DNA of 64,000 nucleotides, taken from assembly GCF_047511655.1 (NCBI RefSeq), contig NC_133396.1, positions 128,721,490 to 128,785,489 on the forward strand, read 5' to 3'. Every line of letters begins with the position of its first letter. Position 1 is the first letter of the stretch. The position numbers and the translations under genes are program-made. Shown here piece by piece: positions 56,402 through 64,000 of this stretch. Below the pieces are notes generated by a model, which was not told the origin of the DNA, made no database searches, and saw nothing but the letters and a program-made list of their open reading frames with translations. Origin of the DNA: Castor canadensis. Its lineage: Eukaryota; Chordata; Mammalia; Rodentia; Castoridae.

Positions 56402-56971
56402 ACAGATACCTCTTAATGAGCAAACCGCAAAGACATGCTTCAGATTGTATAACAAGGACCTCTCTGGAGCACTCAGCTGTCCCCTGAGTCCCCTCTCACA
56501 GGGCACACTTCTCTCTAGGCTTCCCAGATGTCATACTGCCCTTTTCTCCATCTTTCTCTGATAGCTCCTTCCCTGCTTCCTTCCATGGGTTACTCCCCAG
56601 GGCCTGCAGCACTCCCTACACACAGCTGAGTTTACCACCATATTTCTCTCCCTGCTCGGCCCCACAGGCCTCAGCTGCCCCAGCAGCTCTGGCCTCCTCA
56701 TCCATTATGTCTACTGCAGGACACCAGAGCACATTTCACAGAGAACTCTTCCTGCCCTGGGGCTCCACGGAGACGGGCTCAGCTGTCAGACAGAAGAGTG
56801 ACTTCCAAAGGGGTCAGAGAGCCAGGCCCTCTGTGAATTACAGATGTCGCATCCCAATTGGTCTTGGTGCTCCTTGCCTCCCCTCACTGTGGCCTCTTCT
56901 CCCTGGCATTCCTTTAGCGTGTGTTCATTTCACATTAGCTTTTTTACCTTTGTTATTTAATCACCATTATT

Positions 56972-56974
<3 letters not shown>
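56402..56974. other. Unassigned sequence
   Basis: Pyrimidine-rich, no firm repeat. It may contain worn L2. Confidence 0.35.
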
Positions 56975-57002
<28 letters not shown>

Positions 57003-57004
57003 CA
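56975..57004. repeat. (CA)n microsatellite
   Basis: About 14 CA units, directly before the LTR fossil. Confidence 0.95.
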
Positions 57005-57345
57005 CTATGATTTGGATAAGTGTCTCTCAAAGGTCCATATGTAAAAGCTTGGTTCACAGGATGGTGTTATCAGGAAGTGTGGTGGACTTTTAACAGGTGG
57101 AGCCTAGTCCGAGGTCCTTGGGTCCTTGGGGGTATGGTCTCAAAAGAGATTGTGGGACCCTGCTGTTGCCCCTCTCCTCTCTCTGACTTGAGATGTGAGT
57201 ACTTGCTCCAGTGCACAGTCCTACTGACCTCACAAGTGGGGCTGCCAAATCTTGGACTTGAACCTGTCAAACTAGACCTCTCTTTATTTCAAAAGTAGCC
57301 TGTATCAGGTATTTCATTGCAGACAGCAGCAACGGGCTATCTAAC
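57005..57345 (+). mobile_element. Solo MaLR LTR fossil
   Basis: TATGATTTGGATAAGTGTCTC at the left, ..GTGGAGCCTAGTCCGAGG.., TCTTTATTTCAAAAGTAGCC, CAGGTATTTCATTGCAG and GGGCTATCTAAC at the right follow the MaLR LTR order. Near LTR length, old, no internal part. Confidence 0.7.
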
Positions 57346-57474
57346 CAGAAGCTTGCTGAGTCCTCTTCCATCAGAATGGGCCCTGTTAGCAGGTAGGATC
57401 TGCCAATGCCCCATGGGCGAGTACATAGTGGGTTTAGTCCATAGTGAGACTGTGTCTATGAGGATGGAGCTGTA

Positions 57475-59645
57475 CATAGTCATATCAATGGAGATGGAGA
57501 AAGCATTAGACAAAGTCCAGCATATTTTCTTGATGTCTCCCAATAGTTTAGGTGCAGAAGGAAAGTTCCTCAACATGATAAAAGCCATTGATGAAAAATC
57601 CACACCTAGCATTATAATCAGTAGGGGAAACAGAAAGCTTTTCCGCTGAGGTCTGGTGCAAGGCAAGGATGCCAAGGCTGCCACCTTTATTCAACATAGA
57701 CTTGATGTGCTAACATGAGCAATCAGATCCTGAAACAAAATAAAAGGCATCAGAATCAGAAAGAGGTAAAATGATCTCTAACTGTATCTGCAGAAAGCCC
57801 CAAAGATTACACACACACACACACACAAAAAAAAAGAAGAAGAAGAAAAAAACCTGTTAGAACTAGTAAATAAACTTGATAAAATTGTAGGGTACAAAAA
57901 TCAACAACAAAAACCAGTAGCACTTTTATATACAAATAATGGCCTAGTGAAAAAGAAATCAAGAAAATCCCATTTGTGATAGCATAAAAATACAAATTCT
58001 TAGCCAAGGAGATGAAATTTCTCTACACTGAAATCAATAAAACATTGATGAAAAAAATTGAAAAACACACAAATAAATGGGACGATATCCTGTATTTGTG
58101 GATTGGAAGAATTAACAGTGTTAAAATATGGATCATATGCAAATCAATATGCAGATTCAACATAATCCCATCACAAGTCCATTGTCAAGGCTGGGCATGA
58201 TGCCGCATGCCTATAACTCCAGCTACTCAGGAAGCTGAGACAGGGATCCCAAGTTCAAGGCCAGCCTGGACAACTTAGCAAGACCTTGTCTCAAAATAAA
58301 GTTAAAAAGTACTGGGGATGTTAGCACAGTGATAGAACACTCGCCTGGTGTGCTTGAGAGTCTGGCTTCAATCCCTAGTATAGTAAAATAAATAAACAAA
58401 TAAGCATTTCAAAATTCCAACAGAAATAGGAAAAAAGAAGTCCTAAAATTCATATAGAACCATAGAGGATACTGAGGAGCCCAAATAATTCTGAGAATGA
58501 AAAACAAAGCTGGAGGAATCACACTTCCTGATATAAAATTATACTCCAGAGCTATAGGAAACTAAAGAGTATAGTCTTAGCATGAAAGCAGACATATACG
58601 CCAGAGGAGCAGACTATAGGGTTCCAAAATAACTCTAAACATACACAGTCAATTTTTGATAAGGTCACCAAGAGGACACAATGGGAAGAGATATCTCTTC
58701 AATAAACGATGAAGGGAAACCTGAATTTCCACATGCATGAGAATGAAATTGGACCCTTATCTTAAACAATACACAAAAAACAACTCAAAATGAATAAAGG
58801 ACTTAAATGTAGGACCTGAAACAATACAGCTCCCAGAAGAAAACAGAGCAGAGTTTCTGGACATTGGCCTTGGCCATGATTTTTTAGATAATACACTAAC
58901 AGCTCAGGCTACACAGCAAAAATACTAAATAGGGTTATACAAAAGAAGTTAATCTGCATGGCAAAGGAAACAGTGGAATGAAACTCCAGGCTACAGATTA
59001 GGAAAAACTATTTGCAAACCATGTATCTGATGAGTTAATATCCAAACTTTACAAAGTCCTTATGTAACGCAATAGAAAAAACTACTTTTAATAAGAGCAA
59101 AGGACCACAATAGACATTTCTCCAAAGAAGACATGAAAAGGGTAAACAAGTTTGTAACAAGTATTCAATTCATTACTCATCAGAGAAATGCAAATCAAAC
59201 CACTAGAGTAATCACCATTAGCAAGCTACCACCCCACAACTAGTAGGATGGCCAATCATCAGAAAATCAGGAGAAAGTACTCCAATGTAGCTAAGAGGCG
59301 CAGCTACCATGCTCAAGGCACCACCCCCGAAAAAAAAATCACAAACTGTCAAAAGAAAACAAATGTTGATGAGCAGGGAGATCAAAGGAAACCCTTGTAT
59401 GCTGTTGGTGGGAATGTAAATTGGTACTGTCATTATGGAAAACTGTAGAGATTCCTGAAGAAATTAAAAACAAAACTTGGTATCTGACCCAACAGTCCTT
59501 TCTACCTTATAAAGACACTGTCACTCCCATGTTCACAGCAGCATTACTCACAACAGACAAGATACCAAAACAGCCTAAATGTCTATCAGCAGACAAATGG
59601 AATAAGAATGTGTGGTATCTACATCATGGAATGTCCTTTAATGTT
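57475..59645 (+). mobile_element. Old L1 ORF2 segment, split by a SINE
   Basis: From GGAGATGGAGAAAGCATTAG.. (RT region, EKALDKVQ) through NKWDDILYLWIGRINSVKI (58066-58122) to WNKNVWYLHHGMSFN near 59630, where it stops before the usual ORF2 end. It contains a (CA)n at 57809-57828 and the SINE at 58187-58395. Many stops and frame changes; an old copy. Confidence 0.8.
58187..58395 (+). repeat. B1-like plus ID-like SINE
   Basis: GGCTGGGCATGATGCCGCATG.., ..CAAGGCCAGCCTGGACAAC.., then a degraded ID body (GTACTGGGGATGTTAGCAC..GGCTTCAATCCC). Confidence 0.8.
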
Positions 59646-59654
59646 TTAATTTGA

Positions 59655-59930
59655 GCCAGACTGCGATCTTCCTATTTACACTTCCCCCTGCATGCTCCCT
59701 TGTGCACTTGCTGTGCCCTCTTTCTGGAGCCCTCTTCTCTCAGCCATCCCAGGTTTCTCCCTCACTTCACTTGAATCTCTGCTCAAATGTCACTTTATCA
59801 AAGTGACATTTCCTTGCTGTGTCCATCTTTAAACATTTATAGCTACTTGATAGTCGTGTTGTTGACTCATTATCCATTTCATCTTCTTCTCACCCCAACT
59901 ACAATATATCATGACAGTATGATTGAAAAC
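59655..59930 (+). repeat. L2 LINE relic
   Basis: CTGCATGCTCCCTTGTGC.., GAATCTCTGCTCAAATGTCAC.., GTGACATTTCCTTGCTGTG.. match L2 3' sequence. Confidence 0.6.
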
Positions 59931-60214
59931 TGTTGCCCTCAACTATATAATAAAATTATTTAAACAAATGACAGTAGCAGAGGAGAGTGACTCACAGGGT
60001 CCAGTGTGTCACAGGGATCCTAACTGGTAAGCAACAAAAATTCTCTATTGGATTGGACAATGGGAGAATTAACAAACAGAGAGCTTCTGCTGGTTGGTGG
60101 ATGGAGTGCCAGATCACAGCAGACAGACAACATTCTCTGCCCAACAATATCCTGGTTCTTCCCTCAAAAAGCTTCTCCTTCCCAGCTCAATACTACTTAT
60201 TTATTTATTTTAAT

Positions 60215-60682
60215 AAATAAGTTTTAGTATATATACAGCCTAGTGTTATGGGATACATAGAGATAGGTAAATGATGACTGCAGAGAAGCAAATTAACACA
60301 TCCATCATCTCACATGGTTACCCTTTTTGTTGTTCTTATTTTTATGGCAAGAGCAATCTGTTCATTTAGCAGGAATTCAAAATATACTGCAACTTTATTA
60401 CCTGTAGTCCTCCTTTACATTGTGCATTAGATCTCAAGACTTGTTCATCTTAGAGTCTGCTACTTTGCACCTCCCACTTTCTCTCCCTTCTCCTTGCTCA
60501 TGGGAATCACTGTTTTTTATCTCTATCTCTGTATATTTGACTTTAAATTAAAAAAAAACACATATAATCGAGATCATGTAATATTTTTATTTCTGTACCT
60601 GGCAATTTTACTTAGCAATAAGGACCTCTAGCTTCATCCATGCTGTAGCAAATGGCAGGATCTCCTCCTTTTTAAAAGATTA
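60215..60682 (-). mobile_element. L1 3' end (antisense)
   Basis: 3' UTR and ORF2-end sequence in reverse: ..TTGTAAGTAT-like UTR phrases, CACTTTCTCTCCCTTCTCC.., GCAATAAGGACCTCTAGCTTC, ATCCATGCTGTAGCAAATGG. Confidence 0.7.
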
Positions 60683-60758
60683 GGGCTGGCGGAATGGCTC
60701 AAGTGGTAGAGCACTTGCTTAGCAAGTGTGAGGCCCTAAGTTCAAACTCCAGTATCAC
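60683..60758 (+). repeat. tRNA-derived SINE monomer
   Basis: GGGCTGGCGGAATGGCTCAAG.., ..GGCCCTAAGTTCAAACTCC.., close to intact A and B boxes. It may be a fairly young copy. Confidence 0.9.
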
Positions 60759-60805
60759 AGGAAGGAAGAAAGGAGGAAAGGAAGGAAGGAGGGAGGGAAG
60801 GAAGG
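60759..60805 (+). repeat. (GGAA)n microsatellite from a SINE tail
   Basis: GGAA/GGGA units directly continue the SINE tail. Confidence 0.9.
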
Positions 60806-61169
60806 CTACTAGAACTTTTAGTGAGTTTAGCATGATGAAAAGTAAAACCTATATAATATCAAACAATTAGAAATTGAAAAAATTTAAATAGCATTTATAA
60901 CAGCACCAGAAGTAGGAAATAGGGATGAAGGTGACAAAAAATGTGCAAGACCTTTAGCCTAGAAACCATAAAACACTGCTGAAAGAACTCAAAGAGGACC
61001 TGAACAACTGGGAAGATATTCAATGTCCATTGATCAAAAAATCAGTATTGTTAAGCTGGCAATTCTACCCAAATTGATTTCAAAAACCATAAAATCCCAA
61101 TAGGATTTAAAAAAGAATTTATATAGAATTAGAACAGATCAAGAGTAGCAAAAACTAGTTGGAAAAAAA

Positions 61170-61370
61170 CTAGCCAGGCACGGTGGCCCTCGCCTATAAC
61201 CCTAGCTACTCAGAGATCAGGAGGATTGTAGTTCCAAGCCAGCCAAAACAAATAGTTCACAAGACCCTATCTCCAAAAATACCCAACACAAAAAGGGCTG
61301 GTGGAGTGGCTCAAGATGCAGGTCCCGAGTTCAAGCCCCAGTATCACAAAAAAAAAAAAAAAAAAAAAAC
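61170..61370 (+). repeat. Composite SINE: one 7SL-like module plus tRNA module
   Basis: CCAGGCACGGTGGCCCTCGCC.., linker ACCCAACACAAAAAGGGC, tRNA module with an internal deletion (GTGGCTCAAGATGCAGG) and a long A-run. Confidence 0.85.
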
Positions 61371-61540
61371 CAAAAAACCTGGAAGATTACACTACCTAAT
61401 TTCAAGATTTTATTATAAAGCTACATTAATCGATGTAGGATTGGCATAAAGACAGACATATAAATCAGTGGGACAGAACAGAAGCCAGAAAACAGATCCA
61501 CACACACATGGCCAAATGATTTTCAAAAGAGATAGGGAGG

Positions 61541-61622
61541 GGGGGGTCTCTGGCTGGAGGTGTGGTAGAGCACCTACTAAGCAAGCTCGAGGTGCTGAGT
61601 TGAAACCCCATTACCACAAAAA
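61541..61622 (+). repeat. tRNA-derived SINE monomer
   Basis: GGCTGGAGGTGTGGTAGAGC.., GAGTTGAAACCCCATTACC, short A-tail. Confidence 0.8.
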
Positions 61623-61899
61623 AAGACAAAAATGGTCCCCAGACAATTGAATGAGGAAAAATAATCTTTTCAAATGGTGCTGGAACAATTGGAAAGTCAA
61701 ACATACCCCTCTCCCCAAAATCACCTCATCAATTCAAAGCATTCAGTGAAAGTAGATCCTAGATCTAAATATGACAGCTGATCTAGACTAGCAGAAAAAA
61801 CATGGAAGATATTCTTAGGGACCTTGGTTCGGCAAAGATTTCTTATGTCACACAGAAAAGGAACACAAATCAATATATTGAATTTCATTGAAATATTAT

Positions 61900-61978
61900 C
61901 AGTTACTTATTGCCATTGTAACAAATTACTACAAGTTAAAGGCTTAAAAGACCAAAAGTTATTAGCTTATAGTTTCTT
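61900..61978. repeat. Fragment of a medium-reiterated ancient element
   Basis: CAGTTACTTATTGCCATTG.. and TTAAAGGCTTAAAAGACC resemble the element at 30040-30510. It ends at the transcript tail. Confidence 0.45.
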
Positions 61979-61984
61979 TCTTTC

Positions 61985-61997
61985 TTTTTTTTTTTTT
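61985..61997 (-). other. Poly(A) tail of a reverse-transcribed mRNA (candidate)
   Basis: A run of 13 T on the plus strand, then a degraded CTTT pattern to 61970, lies 26 bp beyond a polyadenylation signal. This is where an A-tail would sit if the mRNA were copied into the genome. Confidence 0.65.
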
Positions 61998-62023
61998 CAT
62001 TTGAGGAGAATGTAACAGTTTGC

Positions 62024-62029
62024 TTTATT
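62024..62029 (-). promoter_or_regulatory. Polyadenylation signal AATAAA
   Basis: AATAAA on the minus strand, about 26 bp before the A-run, a normal spacing for cleavage and polyadenylation. Confidence 0.7.
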
Positions 62030-62136
62030 CTAAAACAGTAACTTCCTTATATTGGAACATTAGTCAAAATTCAACACTGATACAAATTTCTTAGGCGATC
62101 AAAATATGTGTCAGGTGAATTTCCTGAAATTTTCCC

Positions 62137-62230
62137 CCGCACCTCCCCACCCAGTACTGGGGGTTGTACCCAGTGCCTCACAGATGCTAGGTGAGCACTC
62201 TACCACTTGAACCACACCTGCAGACCTTGT
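62137..62230 (-). repeat. tRNA-derived SINE, diverged
   Basis: Antisense CCAGTACTGGGGGTTGTACCC, GTGAGCACTCTACCACTTGA. Confidence 0.75.
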
Positions 62231-62324
62231 TTTCATTTTGTTTTTTGTAGGGCCTAACTTTGTAGGTCAAACTTATGAGTTTGAGAGTTTGAGAGCTGGC
62301 CTCAAACTCATACCCATCCTGGAG

Positions 62325-62520
62325 CTTAAACTCCAGGCCTCATGCTTCCTAGGCAGGCACTCTATCTCCTGAGCCACTATGCCAGCCCTTTTGGGTGTTG
62401 GATAGTTTCGAGACATAGTCTCTCAAACTATTTGCCTGGGCTGGCTTGGAATCACAATCCTCCTGGTATCTGCCTGCCAAGTAGCTAGAATTACAGGCAT
62501 GAGCCATTGGTACCCAGCTC
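62325..62520 (-). repeat. Composite SINE: 7SL-like plus tRNA module
   Basis: Antisense tRNA part (CAGGCCTCATGCTTCCTAGG..), joint CCCTTTTGGGTGTTGG (the 'CCAACAC' linker class), then 7SL part (CGAGACATAGTCTCTC.., AGTAGCTAGAATTACAGGC). Confidence 0.85.
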
Positions 62521-63894
62521 CGCATTTCTTAAAAGGCAGAATTTTCAAACCCCATAAAACGTTTAGAAACAATGTACATTAACATCATGCCAAAATTCGA
62601 ATTTAAACTAAATATCCAAACCATGCAAATTACCCAGCTACTTTTTGTGGATATTTAGGAGAGCAACACACATATATTAAATAACCTAAAATATCTATCT
62701 ACTCTTCCCATCTCTTAGTCGTCCCAGAAAGTGTAACTACTCTTCTCTAGACTTAAATAATAAATCCAAATATTTATTCATGGTAGGCGGTTCTGGCATT
62801 AACTGCAGGTAAGTTTATCAGAAAATAGAAAACCATGAAAATTTATTAAACTTTTTTTGAAAATAATCACTTACAAACCCTCAATGAGAAAAGCAGTTCT
62901 CCACTTTCTAATAACACCTAAGGTTTATGTTGTATAATGTAATTCATCAGAACAGCATTCTGACCAATAAATAATTTATAGGAAATTCATTTTCCTATTC
63001 AGTTATTTTCATTATACAGTTAATATTTTGACCAATATTAAAAAATTTTAAACTCCATTATGCTGATACTTCCAGAAGTGTTATTAACTTAGCAACAAGT
63101 TATTTTTACGATACCATTTATTAAACTGAAAAGAAAAAAGATGGTACATTTTGGTTTTTACTTAATAAGTAATTTAATTCATTAATTTGTCACTACTTGA
63201 AAAGTCCATTTGCTTCCTCAGCACTGGATGGCAATGAGGTGTAAGCAGCTTTCCTAGTCCTCATCTTCTCTCTAATGGAAAGCATTACGGAATTTTAGCA
63301 GTGAACATCATCCAATTCCCATCTAAAACCCGGCTCCAAAAAAAGTGAGAGAGTCTAAGATAAAGTTCTATTCAAGACAAATTCTGATCTTAAATATTTT
63401 ACTCCAATAACTTAAGTTATATCAGAGCTTTTCCTCCACTGAATGATCATTGAAAGCAAATGAAGGTAACAGTTTCTTGACTGCTGTCGTTCATTACTAA
63501 GTTTTATATAAACTGTTTTATATCCAAGTACATGCATATAAAACATTTGTACAGATAAGTTAGTGTTAAGAATTAAAAATGCACAGTAACACCCACATAC
63601 ATCTTTTCCTATGATCTTACACATGTTTTCAAGACTGGAAACTTGAATACCCTGGCTACATTAAAACATATCACACGACATGTTTTAAGGAGAGCTCCAG
63701 AACTGACCACTGCATAAAAATAAAACCAAACTTGTGATGCTTTCACTATTGCTTAATCCACTAATTAGGTTAAAAAGGAGACCACTGAATACTGAAGTCA
63801 GGTATTTACTAAGCAGTGTTGGTTTCTACTAGTCAAACTCAGCTCTCATAAACCAACAGCTAAACCAGGACAGTCTTTTTCAGCTCAATGTCCA

Positions 63895-64000
<106 letters not shown>

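Larger units (their letters stand above)
60806..61895 (+). mobile_element. Old L1 ORF2 segment with two SINE insertions
   Basis: Pieces 60806-61165 (GAACTCAAAGAGGACC.., TTGTTAAGCTGGCAATTCTACCC), 61376-61540 (CAAGATTTTATTATAAAGCT) and 61625-61895 (AGTAGATCCTAGATCTAAAT) follow L1 ORF2 order. It lies head to head with the antisense L1 to its left. Confidence 0.75.
61998..63894 (-). other. 3' UTR of a minus-strand transcript or retrocopy
   Basis: About 1.9 kb of AT-rich, mRNA-like sequence between a stop codon (63895-63897) and AATAAA. It carries several AU-rich and ATTTA-like stretches typical of mammalian 3' UTRs. Two SINE pieces (62137-62520) interrupt it. The rest contains no recognised repeat. 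I cannot tell by eye whether the SINEs were present in the parent mRNA. Confidence 0.55.

Noticed and set aside
60196-60222. ACTTATTTATT..AATAAATAAGT inverted repeat
   Set aside because: Low-complexity AT sequence; such palindromes are expected in it.

Overview
This is a mammalian nuclear window and almost certainly rodent. It carries ID-type tRNA-derived SINEs, B1/7SL-like SINEs, 7SL-plus-tRNA composite SINEs, old MIR, L2 and MaLR remnants, and LINE-1 tails with G-rich 3' UTRs. The composite SINE (7SL-like modules ending in a tRNA-like module) resembles what I remember of beaver (Castor) sequence. That species assignment is inference, not proof. I see no prokaryotic operons, CRISPR arrays or phage.

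No intact multi-exon host gene is recognisable. Two host-derived pieces stand out. The first, at 47646-47813 (+), is a 5'-truncated retrocopy of the ARPP19 (endosulfine family) coding end. The second, at 61985-64000 (-), is the 3' end of a transcript: about 34 codons, a stop, a 1.9 kb AT-rich 3' UTR, an AATAAA signal and an A-tail. It reads as a processed retrocopy, or less likely a real terminal exon, of a gene I cannot name, and it continues past the right edge.

Layout: 1-10.4 kb is fairly GC-rich with scattered SINE, MIR and L2 relics and long stretches in which I recognise nothing. 10.4-13.2 kb is one old antisense L1 split by a Tigger-like DNA transposon and by a young L1 with a 338-codon ORF2 tail. 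13.8-16.1 kb holds HAL1/L1 remains with SINEs inside. 19.6-24.3 kb is a sense L1 mosaic hit by at least six later insertions. 24.3-34.9 kb is mostly unique sequence with MER5, MIR, MaLR and a 28-bp minisatellite. 34.97-36.1 kb is a second recent L1 tail with a 14-bp target duplication. 36-57 kb mixes unique sequence, MIR, L2, LTR fossils and SINEs. 57-62 kb is a dense L1 cluster, and 62-64 kb is the transcript 3' end.

There is no cooperative gene system here. The biology on view is retrotransposition: L1 tails with target duplications, SINEs that probably used the L1 machinery, and host mRNA copies made the same way.
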